A stretch of DNA of 13,519 nt from AV133 sp035567015 (GTDB lineage Bacteria > Verrucomicrobiota > Verrucomicrobiia > Chthoniobacterales > UBA10450). The DNA is taken from positions 1 through 13,519 of the forward strand of contig DATMPQ010000213.1 in assembly GCA_035567015.1 (NCBI GenBank), written 5' to 3'. The notes under the pieces were generated by a model. That model saw only the letters and a program-made list of their open reading frames with translations. It ran no database searches and was not told where the DNA came from. The position numbers and the translations under genes were made by a program. Positions 1-6,721 of the stretch are shown piece by piece (the first letter of the stretch is position 1; every line of letters begins with the position of its first letter).

Positions 1-205
1 TGGGAATGTCGCTTTTGGCTAGCCAATCGATAATGCGATCAATGGTTTCGCGCGTCATGATTTCTTTGCGCTTTGGTCCGGCGTTCACGTGGCAATGCAT
101 GCAAGTGAGATTGCAAAGCTTGCCCACATTCACCTGTAAAATCTCCGCCCGCGCGCGGCGCAGCTCCAAACCTTCAGCAGCAAGTCGATCAGAAAACCGG
201 TTCAT
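1..205 (-). CDS. arsS: Radical SAM protein, arsenosugar-biosynthesis (ArsS-like) type, N-terminal part
   Basis: Only the first 68 codons are present; the gene runs off the left edge. Read on the minus strand, the protein begins MNRFSDRLAAEGLELRR and carries the radical SAM cluster motif CNLTCMHC (CxxxCxxC, residues about 33-40), followed by HVNAGPKRKE. That Cys spacing with a following H-x-N-A-G-P is typical of the radical SAM/Cys-rich family (TIGR04167), whose characterised members make dimethylarsinoyl-adenosine type precursors of arsenosugars. The three Cys should bind a [4Fe-4S] cluster that cleaves S-adenosylmethionine. The start ATG (205-203) overlaps the TGA of the upstream glycosyltransferase as ATGA, so the two are probably translationally coupled. 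The diagnostic Cys-rich C-terminal domain lies outside the window, so the subfamily rests on the N-terminus and the neighbour. Confidence 0.8.
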   Translation of the reverse strand, partial: MNRFSDRLAAEGLELRRARAEILQVNVGKLCNLTCMHCHVNAGPKRKEIMTRETIDRIIDWLAKSDIP

Positions 206-1017
206 GGATTCAGATTAGAAACGGTCTCGCAAATATCGCCCGTAGTTGTAGCCGCTCCTCGGTGAGGCGCGCGTTGGGGCATAGCGGTTCCGGTTGTGTC
301 CCGGGTTTTCCGTGAGCCAAACCAACGGACCATCTTCTCCAAGACCGACATCTTCGTCCGCGCCAAATACAGAGCCATGATTAACAGATAAAACAGAATC
401 GTGCGGGTTGGACCGAGCGCTTCGTAACGCCGCGCACTCGTCTGAATTTTAATTGGAACCTGCCGAACACGCCCGACAGCGCGCAGCTTGCAATAAAAGT
501 CCGCGTCCTCGAGCAGCGGTTGATCGGGGTAGCCGCTAATGGCGAAGAAATGTTCTCTGCGACAAAACAATCCGCGATCGCCCAGCGCAATACGGAATAA
601 ATTCACGCACACATCGCCGGTAGCGTCCCGGACCCGGTAAATCCAGCGCGCCGGCACGATCTGCAAACGAAAACAACCGCCGACGACTTGCGGATCGTCG
701 AGCGCAGCCTCGATCGCCGCCAGCGAGCTTGCAGGGATATATGAATCCGCATGGAGGAACCACAAAATCGTGCCGTGCGCAACCTGCGCTCCGGCGTTCA
801 TCTGTCGCGCGCGTCCGCGGGCACTTTCTACAATGTGGTCGGCCAAGCCGCGGCAAAGCTCGACAGTTCCATCGTTGCTGCCACCATCGACAACAATGAT
901 TTCGGCGTCCGGCGCGGTGGTGCGTAAATGCTGGAGAAACCCACGGATGATCGCGGCTTCGTTCAGCACCGGTACGATAATCGAAATATTCACCGGCCCC
1001 AGGCTACTATTTTTCAT
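202..1017 (-). CDS. Family 2 glycosyltransferase, TIGR04283 (rSAM/arsenosugar-associated) type
   Basis: A 271-residue GT-A fold glycosyltransferase. Visible motifs are the N-terminal strand IIVPVLNE (13-20), nucleotide-binding VVDGGSNDGT (42-51), GRARQMNAG (68-76) and HADS (89-92), which takes the place of the usual DxD metal site. Further on come GDRGLFCRR and the acidic LLEDADF segment, where the catalytic base normally sits. The pattern GGSxDGT plus GRxxQMNxG plus LHADS is characteristic of TIGR04283, found beside ArsS-like radical SAM proteins and thought to add or transfer sugar in arsenosugar formation; the exact reaction here is inferred. One hydrophobic segment near residues 208-220 may associate with the membrane. 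The last 40 or so residues (after VRWFGSRK) are low-complexity, exceed the usual family length, and may be repeat-derived. No clear Shine-Dalgarno is seen. It is first in a minus-strand pair with the radical SAM gene. Confidence 0.85.
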   Translation of the reverse strand: MKNSSLGPVNISIIVPVLNEAAIIRGFLQHLRTTAPDAEIIVVDGGSNDGTVELCRGLADHIVESARGRARQMNAGAQVAHGTILWFLHADSYIPASSLAAIEAALDDPQVVGGCFRLQIVPARWIYRVRDATGDVCVNLFRIALGDRGLFCRREHFFAISGYPDQPLLEDADFYCKLRAVGRVRQVPIKIQTSARRYEALGPTRTILFYLLIMALYLARTKMSVLEKMVRWFGSRKTRDTTGTAMPQRAPHRGAATTTGDICETVSNLNP

Positions 1018-1050
1018 CGGATCAATGCAGTTTAAATTCGCGGCTATGCT
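1018..1050. promoter_or_regulatory. Divergent intergenic region between glycosyltransferase and oxidoreductase
   Basis: Only 33 bp separate the minus-strand ATG (1017) from the plus-strand GTG (1051). Any two promoters must overlap each other or lie inside the opposing genes. The spacer is AT-richer around TTTAAATT (1031-1038), but no convincing -35/-10 pair or Shine-Dalgarno can be named on either side. Confidence 0.45.
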
Positions 1051-2562
1051 GTGAAATCCGAATCGAAAGGCGAGGGGACTTACAACGTTGTCGTGATCGG
1101 AGCGGGAACGGCTGGGCTGGTCACGGCAGCGGGCACTTCCGGGCTGGGCGGCCGCGTCGCGCTGATCGAGCGCAATAAGATGGGCGGCGATTGCCTGAAC
1201 TTCGGCTGCGTCCCGAGTAAAGCACTGATTTCTTCCGCGCGTCTCATCCGACGAATCCGCGATGCGGAAAAATGGGGATTAGATCGGCAAGAGCCACGTT
1301 TTGCATTTGAGAAAATCTTCGAGCGCATGCGCAACTGCCGCGCCCAGATTGCGCCGAACGATTCGCAGGAACGTTTCGAATCTCTCGGCGTCGATGTTTT
1401 TCGCGGCGAAGCCAAGTTTCTGTCGCCGGACGAAGTCCAAGTCGGCGCCCAGATTTTGCGCGCGAAGAATTTTGTCATCGCCACGGGTTCGCGCGCGACG
1501 ATTCCCAAAATCGCCGGGATTGAAACAGTCAAGTTTTTCACAAACGAAACAATCTTTGACGAACTGAGCGCGAAGACGGAGAGCATGATTATTCTCGGTG
1601 GCGGGCCGATCGGCTGCGAGCTGGCTCAAACGTTCTGCCGTCTCGGCGTGCGCGTAACCATCCTGCAACGCGGCGATCAGCTTTTGCCGAAAGAAGATCG
1701 AGATGTCGCGCACTTTCTCGAGCGCTGCCTGGCTAGTGAAGGTGTGCGCATCGTCAAAAATGCTGACGTGCACTCGACGGCGGTGAGCGATGCCGGCAAA
1801 GTCGCGCTTCAGTTGTTAGATCGACGACCCCGAAATGATCGGGGCTCGCAAAGTGTTTCGGAGTCAGACCGCCCGGCCGAGCTGATTTTCTTTGCCGACG
1901 CGCTTCTCATCGCGACCGGGCGAACGCCGAACTTACGGAGCCTGGATCTGAAGGCCGCCGGTGTTGAGTTTGGCGAAAAAGGAATTCGCGTGAACGACCT
2001 TCTGCAAACGTCGCAATCGCACATTTATGCCGTGGGCGATGTCATCGGACCATTTCAGTTTACGCACATGGCCGACGCCCAAGCGCGTGTGGTCGTGCGG
2101 AACATACTCGTTCCGTTCCAATTTCTGCGACAAAAAATGGATTACTCGGTCGTGCCGTGGTGCACGTATGTCGATCCGGAAATCGCCACCGTCGGAATAA
2201 ATGAATCCGCCGCGAAGAAGCAGAACATCGAATACGACTTGATCGTGCAAGAGTTACGTGACGTGGATCGGGCCGTTGTCGAAAGTGAGAGCGCCGGCTT
2301 CGCCAAGGTGCTGCTCGCCAAAGGAAGCGACCGAATTCTCGGCGCCACCTTGGTGTGCGATCATGCCGGCGATTTGTTGCCCGAGTTTGTTCTGGCGATG
2401 CGGCATCGGATTGGTCTCGGCGGAATTGCATCGACAATTCACGTCTACCCAACGTTCGCTGAGCTCGCGCGAAAGTTAGGCGATAGGTACAACAAGACGC
2501 GCTTAACGCCGACGGCACAGAAGATTTTCCGATGGCTTTACCGGCGTGGCCGACGCCGCTGA
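1051..2562 (+). CDS. Mercuric-reductase-like FAD-dependent NAD(P)-disulfide oxidoreductase
   Basis: A 503-residue class I pyridine nucleotide-disulfide oxidoreductase. In order: FAD-binding VVVIGAGTAGL (13-23), redox-active disulfide CLNFGCVPSK (Cys48, Cys53), NAD(P)-binding GGGPIGCE (183-190), ATGRTPN, the second FAD motif AVGDV with Asp330, and a C-terminal dimerisation domain with HVYPTFAE (464-471). It lacks both the N-terminal heavy-metal-associated domain and the C-terminal Cys pair of true MerA, so mercury reduction is not supported; related proteins next to TVP38 and arsenic genes are often annotated 'mercuric reductase' without proof. Tyr466 stands where lipoamide dehydrogenase has its active-site His. 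Residues about 258-275 form an unusual hydrophilic stretch over a palindrome. The start is GTG, because an in-frame TAA at 1033 excludes an upstream start. It is 3 bp from the next gene, likely one operon. Confidence 0.88.
   Translation: MKSESKGEGTYNVVVIGAGTAGLVTAAGTSGLGGRVALIERNKMGGDCLNFGCVPSKALISSARLIRRIRDAEKWGLDRQEPRFAFEKIFERMRNCRAQIAPNDSQERFESLGVDVFRGEAKFLSPDEVQVGAQILRAKNFVIATGSRATIPKIAGIETVKFFTNETIFDELSAKTESMIILGGGPIGCELAQTFCRLGVRVTILQRGDQLLPKEDRDVAHFLERCLASEGVRIVKNADVHSTAVSDAGKVALQLLDRRPRNDRGSQSVSESDRPAELIFFADALLIATGRTPNLRSLDLKAAGVEFGEKGIRVNDLLQTSQSHIYAVGDVIGPFQFTHMADAQARVVVRNILVPFQFLRQKMDYSVVPWCTYVDPEIATVGINESAAKKQNIEYDLIVQELRDVDRAVVESESAGFAKVLLAKGSDRILGATLVCDHAGDLLPEFVLAMRHRIGLGGIASTIHVYPTFAELARKLGDRYNKTRLTPTAQKIFRWLYRRGRRR
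1828..1844. repeat. Palindrome inside the oxidoreductase gene
   Basis: CCCCGA and TCGGGG form 6-bp perfect arms around a 5-nt loop. They lie in a locally divergent, charged segment (DRRPRNDRGSQSVSES) between two conserved blocks of the NAD-binding domain, where homologues usually have a short turn before the ATGR motif. This fits an in-frame insertion of a small palindromic element, although the arms are short enough to arise by chance. Confidence 0.4.
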
Positions 2563-2565
2563 CGC

Positions 2566-3291
2566 ATGAAGAAATATGCGAAGCTAGTCGTATTCGTGCT
2601 GGTGCTGATCGGTTTCTCGATCGCCGCCGCGGTCTTTCCCGTGCGCGATTGGATCCGAAATCTTATCGATTGGGTGCAGCAAGTCGGTCCGGCCGGCATC
2701 GCCGTTTTCATCGGTGCCTATGCCATCGCGACGGTCTTGTTTTTGCCCGGATGGATTTTCACCGTCGCGGCAGGGCTTCTCTTTGGTGTCGTCGGTGGAA
2801 CGGCGGTCGCGCTGTCGGGCGCGACAATTGGCGCGGCGTTGGCGTTTCTTGTCGCGCGCTATCTTGTTCGCAACAGCATCCGGAATCTTGCTGGCTCCAA
2901 TCCGCGATTTCATGCGATCGACCGCGCGATTGGCGAGAACGGCTGGAAGATCGTCGCATTGCTCCGTTTAAATCCGCTCATTCCATTCAATCTCAGCAAC
3001 TATTTCTACGGCATTACCGCGATTCGATTTTGGCCCTACGTGTTGACTTCGGCCATCGGCATGCTGCCGGGCACGCTGCTCTATGCTTATCTTGGCGCGG
3101 TCGGAAAAGCGACTCTTGGCGCCAAATCCCCGCCGAGTGTTTGGCGGTATTTGCTGCTTGGCGTCGGATTAGGCGCGACCATCGCCGTCACAATTATCAT
3201 CAGTCGAATGGCGCGAAAGGCATTGAAAAAATCGGGCGCGGTCAACACTGAACGTTCGAGCAACCACGCTTGGAACCCATCTCATAAATAG
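2566..3291 (+). CDS. TVP38/TMEM64 (VTT/DedA-superfamily) integral membrane protein
   Basis: A 241-residue polytopic membrane protein. A first helix at about 7-24 is followed by helices at about 44-60, 63-80 and 83-100, then re-entrant and C-terminal helices around 130-175 and 194-213. The signature pieces of the VTT domain are visible: FLPGWIFTVAAGLLFG (59-74), the small-residue motif GATIGAALAFLVARYL (85-100), and LLRLNPLIPFNLSNYFYGI (132-150), whose Arg and Pro residues are conserved in the superfamily. Family members are linked to lipid scrambling or transport and envelope homeostasis. In bacteria they often sit beside mercuric-reductase-like flavoproteins, as here, but the substrate is unknown. 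Translation likely couples to the oxidoreductase stop only 3 bp upstream; no separate Shine-Dalgarno is obvious. Confidence 0.88.
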   Translation: MKKYAKLVVFVLVLIGFSIAAAVFPVRDWIRNLIDWVQQVGPAGIAVFIGAYAIATVLFLPGWIFTVAAGLLFGVVGGTAVALSGATIGAALAFLVARYLVRNSIRNLAGSNPRFHAIDRAIGENGWKIVALLRLNPLIPFNLSNYFYGITAIRFWPYVLTSAIGMLPGTLLYAYLGAVGKATLGAKSPPSVWRYLLLGVGLGATIAVTIIISRMARKALKKSGAVNTERSSNHAWNPSHK

Positions 3292-3351
3292 GAACGGGTG
3301 TGTTGCCCGAGATATGGTGCTGCTGCAAGGCGCGAGGAGAGAGAATATCCT

Positions 3352-3582
3352 TTATGGATGGATCACGTCAAAGGTTTTCGCGTTCGCCCAATGTAGTGTC
3401 GCCAGCGCTGCTGGTCGGACCATGACAGCGGCGATGAGAAATGTAAGGGCTGAAATCGAGAAATTTACGAGCAGACGTCCGACCAGCGCACACATCGTTT
3501 TTCGCAACGGAAAGAACCGCTCCAGCACGAACAACAGCGCGAGAATTGCAACGACAATCAGCGGTGTGGGCAGGGACCTCAT
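3352..3582 (-). pseudogene. Truncated sterol-desaturase-like N-terminal fragment
   Basis: A 76-residue minus-strand ORF with two likely membrane helices (about 8-20 and 41-58). The pattern VLERFFPLRK followed by RLLVNFSISALTFLIAAVMVRPAAL resembles the N-terminus of membrane fatty-acid hydroxylase/sterol desaturase family proteins, normally 250 residues or more with several His-box motifs. Here the frame stops at TAA (3354-3352), and the other two frames downstream do not continue the family, so the catalytic His boxes are missing. The most likely reading is a decayed remnant. A genuine small two-helix membrane protein is the alternative. The family assignment is from memory of the N-terminal pattern and is moderate at best. 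Confidence 0.45.
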
Positions 3583-3614
3583 CTCGGAAGCTTTGCTTCA
3601 CTCGCACAGTAGTC

Positions 3615-3660
3615 GCGACGCCTCGTCGCGCCAGAGCCGGAAACGCGACGAGGGCGTCGC
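3615..3660. repeat. Long GC-rich hairpin (REP-like element)
   Basis: The left arm GCGACGCCTCGTCGCG (3615-3630) pairs with CGCGACGAGGGCGTCGC (3644-3660) with a single bulged base, around a 13-nt loop. A stem this long between two transcription units, just upstream of a decayed gene, suggests a REP-like or MITE-like palindromic element. It has no T-tract, so it is not a standard intrinsic terminator. Confidence 0.75.
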
Positions 3661-3777
3661 AGCCACAACTTCGCCCCATCGCGCAGGCTGGAACTGTCCT
3701 GGTTGGCTTCGAAAGTTTGCTGGCGAAAGCTTTCGGAGTTGCTCTTTCGGCGCGGCTGAATCCTATTGAGCGCGACC

Positions 3778-4530
3778 ATGAACAGTCTGCGGCTTGGAGT
3801 TAATATCGATCATGTGGCGACGCTGCGGCAGGCGCGTTACGCCACCATGCCGGAATCAAAAAACGCCGAGCCCGATCCCGTCGCGGCGGCGGCCGTTTGC
3901 GAGCGCGCTGGTGCGCAAGGCATCGTCGCCCATCTCCGGTCCGACCGTCGCCACATTCAAGATCGTGATATCGAGCGGCTGCGGGGCAACATCATCACGA
4001 AGCTGAATCTCGAAATGGGCAATACGCCGGAAATTGTCGATGTTGCCCTCCGCATCGTGCCGGACGAAGCCTGCCTCGTTCCGGAAAAGCGCGAAGAAGT
4101 TACAACCGAAGGAGGCCTCGATGTGGTTGCGCATCGCAGAGAGCTGGAAGCCACAATCAAGCGACTGCACGCCGCGGGCATTCGCGTGAGTCTCTTTGTC
4201 GATCCAACGTTGGAACAAATTGATGCTGCGGGTGAACTCGGCGTGGAAATGGTCGAGCTCCACACCGGCAAACTGGCGAACGCATTCTCGGAACAGATTG
4301 AAAAAGGAGAACTGCGAAACTTGCATGTGGCCGCGCAATGCGCGTCGGAGCTGAAGATGCAGGTCAACGCCGGCCACGGCATCAATTACCGCAATATCGT
4401 TTTGGTTCATGAGATTCCGCATCTCACCGAATTGAACATCGGCCACTCAATTATTTCGCGCGCCATGTCCGTCGGCCTCGAGACCGCGGTGAAGGAAATG
4501 CTCGCCGCGATGAAAAATTATCGCGGATGA
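3778..4530 (+). CDS. pdxJ: Pyridoxine 5'-phosphate synthase
   Basis: PdxJ condenses 1-deoxy-D-xylulose 5-phosphate with 3-amino-2-oxopropyl phosphate to form pyridoxine 5'-phosphate, the ring-closing step of the DXP-dependent vitamin B6 pathway in the cytoplasm. From the ATG at 3778 the protein has 250 residues. Clear family blocks are GVNIDHVATLRQAR (7-20), EPDPVAAA (31-38), HLRSDRRHIQDRD (52-64), LNLEM (76-80), LVPEKREEVTTEGGLDV (100-116), HTG (162-164), NAGHGINY (197-204) and NIGHSIISRA (220-229). His52, Glu79 and His200 match the catalytic His43, Glu70 and His191 of E. coli with a constant offset of 9. An in-frame TTG at 3766 would add four residues that homologues lack. ATGA overlap with acpS follows, an arrangement shared with many bacteria. 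Confidence 0.97.
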   Translation: MNSLRLGVNIDHVATLRQARYATMPESKNAEPDPVAAAAVCERAGAQGIVAHLRSDRRHIQDRDIERLRGNIITKLNLEMGNTPEIVDVALRIVPDEACLVPEKREEVTTEGGLDVVAHRRELEATIKRLHAAGIRVSLFVDPTLEQIDAAGELGVEMVELHTGKLANAFSEQIEKGELRNLHVAAQCASELKMQVNAGHGINYRNIVLVHEIPHLTELNIGHSIISRAMSVGLETAVKEMLAAMKNYRG

Positions 4531-4913
4531 GCGTACTCGGCATCGGTGTCGATCTTGTCGAATGCGCGCGCATTCAACATTCAATCGATCGTTTCGGGGA
4601 TCGATTTCTTCATCGCGTCTTCACCGAAGGCGAAATTGAATATTCCATGTCGATGAAATTTCCCGCGCGTCATCTGGCCGCGCGGTTTGCGGCGAAGGAA
4701 GCGGTTTCGAAGGCTTTCGGGACCGGCATCGGCAAAGCAATGGGTTGGCGCCACATCGACATTCGAAAAAAACCAAACGGCGAACCGTTTTTGGTCTTTT
4801 CCGGACCCGCGCAAGAACTGGCGACCCAACGCGGCGTGATTTCCGCGCTCATTACCCTCAGCCACACTGAGCATCACGCCATGGCGTCGGTGATCTTGGA
4901 CGGAAAAGATTAA
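4527..4913 (+). CDS. acpS: Holo-[acyl-carrier-protein] synthase
   Basis: AcpS transfers the 4'-phosphopantetheine arm of CoA to the serine of apo-acyl carrier protein, activating fatty acid synthesis. The 128-residue length is typical. Diagnostic segments are GIGVDLVE (5-12, with the Mg-binding Asp9), FTEGEIEY (32-39), RHLAARFAAKEAVSKAFGTG (48-67, with Glu58 as second metal ligand), the GEPFLVFSG strand, and the C-terminal SHTEHHAMASVIL, matching the family SHxxxxA pattern. The start ATG overlaps the pdxJ stop by ATGA, so translation is likely coupled. Nothing is missing or unusual. Confidence 0.97.
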   Translation: MSVLGIGVDLVECARIQHSIDRFGDRFLHRVFTEGEIEYSMSMKFPARHLAARFAAKEAVSKAFGTGIGKAMGWRHIDIRKKPNGEPFLVFSGPAQELATQRGVISALITLSHTEHHAMASVILDGKD

Positions 4914-4940
4914 AGTTCTCAACATTGGGTGGATGGATTT

Positions 4941-4957
4941 CGTCGAACGATTCGACG
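4941..4957. promoter_or_regulatory. Short dyad between acpS and the Cys-rich gene
   Basis: CGTCGAA and TTCGACG are perfect 7-bp arms with a 3-nt spacer, 28 bp after the acpS stop and 32 bp before the ATG of the Cys-rich gene. Position and size would suit a hairpin or a dimeric regulator site controlling the efflux operon. No family of operator is recognised, and there is no T-run for termination. Confidence 0.35.
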
Positions 4958-4988
4958 CGCGGCGTGTCTTGTGCTATCAGAGAAACCA

Positions 4989-5342
4989 ATGCTCAGCAGG
5001 ATCCTGATGTCTGTAGTGCTGGCTGTGGCCCTGGTTGCGGCTCCTGTGCGCATCTCTGCGCGATCGTGCATCCTCGTCAATGCACCGACTCAAAAGGCGT
5101 GCCAGCCCGTGTGCTGCGCAAATAAAACTTGCTGCAAGACATCACACAAGAACACCTCGCCACCGGCCCAACCGCTCGCCAAGTCTTGTTCCAATCAGGG
5201 AGACATCGCGACCTTGCCTTCACCGGTTGCCCTGGCAGTGCTGAATTACGCTGCGGCAGAGTCGTTCGTTTTTTCAAGCGTAGATTGCGCCGCCGCGCAT
5301 TCGCCGGCGCCGCTCGCGCTCATCTGCATTCGCCTCATCTGA
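4989..5342 (+). CDS. Secreted Cys-rich small protein, unknown function, first in metal efflux operon
   Basis: Not recognised as a known family. From the ATG at 4989 the protein has 117 residues: a signal-peptide-like start (MLSR, then a hydrophobic core to about 20, with likely cleavage after VRISA at 24), then a mature part with nine cysteines (27, 38, 42, 43, 48, 49, 67, 100, 113), five of them clustered as CxxxCCxxxxCC. Such clustering outside the cytoplasm suits disulfides or soft-metal binding. The gene stands 71 bp before cusC and reads the same way, so a periplasmic metal-binding or sensing accessory is a reasonable inference. The frame is open upstream to an ATG at 4929, but that would place 20 charged residues before the signal core; 4989 is preferred although its Shine-Dalgarno (AGAGA) is weak. 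The Pro/Ser linker (57-64) and tail are unremarkable. Confidence 0.6.
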   Translation: MLSRILMSVVLAVALVAAPVRISARSCILVNAPTQKACQPVCCANKTCCKTSHKNTSPPAQPLAKSCSNQGDIATLPSPVALAVLNYAAAESFVFSSVDCAAAHSPAPLALICIRLI

Positions 5343-5413
5343 TCGAAAGAGCCTGACACCCGAGGTGTGCCCATTCACCGGCACGTCACGCGTTCAAACC
5401 CTCTTTCTGACAG

Positions 5414-6721
5414 ATGAAAACAATTTACCGATTACTTTTTTACTTAGCATTAACTTCAATTCTTCGAGCTGCGGAACCCGCCAGTGCTGGGACCGAAGCT
5501 CTCCCTGTTGGCATTTCGCTGTCCAAAGTGACGAGCGTGGTGCTGGAGAATAATCCGGCGATTCAGAGCGCGCTGAAAAAATGGAGCGCGGCGAGAGCGC
5601 GCGTCACACAAGAAGCCGCGTGGGACGATCTCAAAGTCAGCGGCAACTCACGCGCGGCGCGGTTTGTCGATGTTGCGCCCAATGCGTTCACCGACCAGAT
5701 GGTCTCGGTTGAACAAGTCATCCCGCTTACGGGAAAAAATCTCGTACGCGCACGGATCGCCGCTGCGGACGCAGTCGCAGCATTTGAGCAGGCACGTCGC
5801 GAGCAATTGGACGTGCTTGCGAAAGCGCGCGCGGCCTATTTTCGATTGGTCAACGCGCATGCCCAACTGGAATTGAATCGAAAGAATCTCGTTTCGTTGC
5901 GCCAGATCGCCGAAGTCAGCCGATCCCGTTACGAGGTCGGAAAGTCCAGCGCTGCCGAGCCACTCGCGGCCGAGGTCGAAGCGAGCAAGCTGCTCGAGTC
6001 CGAGCAGGACATTTTGCGAAATATTTCGGCGGAACAATCGCAACTTAACGTTCTAATGAACCGCGACGCTTTCGCGCCGCTCGGCCAGCCGGAAGAAACG
6101 CAGATCAGATCGCTCCACATCTCGATGGAGCAATCGCGTCAGTTGGCGGTCGCGAACCGTCCGGAGATCAAAATCGCACAGGTCAAGGTCGACATGGAAA
6201 GGTCGCGTTTGGACTTATCTCGTCGAGACTGGATTCCCGATCCGGCGATCAAAGTCGAAGCGCAGCGTTACAACGATTCCACCCAAGCGGCCAGTGAAGT
6301 CGACGCCGGAGTTTCGTTCACCGTGCCGTGGGTAAATCCGGGCAAATACTCGGCGGCTGTTCGTGAAGCGAAGGAAAATCTGGCCGCGGCTCAGCACGAA
6401 TTCGAGCGTACAAACGCGGAGTCGTTAGGCGCGTTGCGCGACGCGCTGGAAAAAGTCCACACGACAAAACATCACGCCGAACTTTTCCGGGACAAGCTTG
6501 TGCCGCAGGCGGGTCAGGCGTTCGAAGCCAATCAGTTCGCCTACGAGACCGGCAAGGCCAGTTTCCTCGAATGGATCACCGCGCAGCGCAATCTGCGCGA
6601 CCTCGAAGCAATGGGGCAACAACACATCACGGATTATTACGTGGCCCTGGCCGAACTCGAAGCCGTTATCGGGACTGACCTGAATCTTTTTCCCTCAAGC
6701 AAAACAAAGGAAGCCAAATGA
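5414..6721 (+). CDS. cusC: CusC/TolC-family outer membrane efflux channel
   Basis: A 435-residue outer membrane factor of the NodT/CusC type. It has a signal peptide (MKTIYRLLFYLALTSILRAAEP, likely cleaved near 20-26), then two repeats of the OEP domain, each rich in long amphipathic helices such as AAADAVAAFEQARREQL and SRSRYEVGKSSAAEPLAAEV. The family landmarks SRYEVGKSSAAEPLAAE in the first half and NQFAYETGKASFLEWITAQRNL in the second are the paired helix-turn motifs of these trimeric channels. It would link the inner-membrane pump to the exterior for periplasmic and cytoplasmic metal extrusion. No lipobox Cys is present, unlike E. coli CusC. The stop overlaps the next start by ATGA, placing it in the efflux operon. 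Confidence 0.9.
   Translation: MKTIYRLLFYLALTSILRAAEPASAGTEALPVGISLSKVTSVVLENNPAIQSALKKWSAARARVTQEAAWDDLKVSGNSRAARFVDVAPNAFTDQMVSVEQVIPLTGKNLVRARIAAADAVAAFEQARREQLDVLAKARAAYFRLVNAHAQLELNRKNLVSLRQIAEVSRSRYEVGKSSAAEPLAAEVEASKLLESEQDILRNISAEQSQLNVLMNRDAFAPLGQPEETQIRSLHISMEQSRQLAVANRPEIKIAQVKVDMERSRLDLSRRDWIPDPAIKVEAQRYNDSTQAASEVDAGVSFTVPWVNPGKYSAAVREAKENLAAAQHEFERTNAESLGALRDALEKVHTTKHHAELFRDKLVPQAGQAFEANQFAYETGKASFLEWITAQRNLRDLEAMGQQHITDYYVALAELEAVIGTDLNLFPSSKTKEAK

Larger units (their letters stand above)
3292..3777. other. 486-bp region with no intact gene
   Basis: This stretch lies between the VTT gene and pdxJ. It holds the desaturase-like fragment (3352-3582) and the hairpin repeat (3615-3660). 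The remaining bases, including about 100 bp before pdxJ, must contain the pdxJ promoter, but no clear -35/-10 pair is recognised. Plus-strand reading frames here are Arg/Ser-rich, without family motifs, and look non-coding. Confidence 0.5.

Noticed and set aside
1051..2562. True mercuric reductase (MerA)
   Set aside because: No N-terminal metal-binding domain and no C-terminal vicinal Cys pair; no other mer genes in the window.
2532..3251. 239-residue plus-strand ORF overlapping the VTT gene
   Set aside because: Strongly Arg/Trp/His-biased translation with no membrane segments, in another frame of a well-supported VTT gene.
3615..3660. Intrinsic terminator
   Set aside because: Strong stem but no following T-run on either strand.
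3314..3769. 151-residue plus-strand ORF before pdxJ
   Set aside because: Arg/Ser-rich sequence without motifs, antisense to the membrane-protein fragment and running through the hairpin repeat; looks like a chance frame in GC-rich DNA.
3766..3777. TTG start for pdxJ adding four residues
   Set aside because: The ATG at 3778 places the conserved GVNIDHVATLRQAR block at its usual distance from the N-terminus.
4929..4988. 20-residue N-terminal extension of the Cys-rich protein
   Set aside because: It would put a charged arm before the signal peptide core; starting at 4989 gives a normal signal sequence. The upstream start is not fully excluded.
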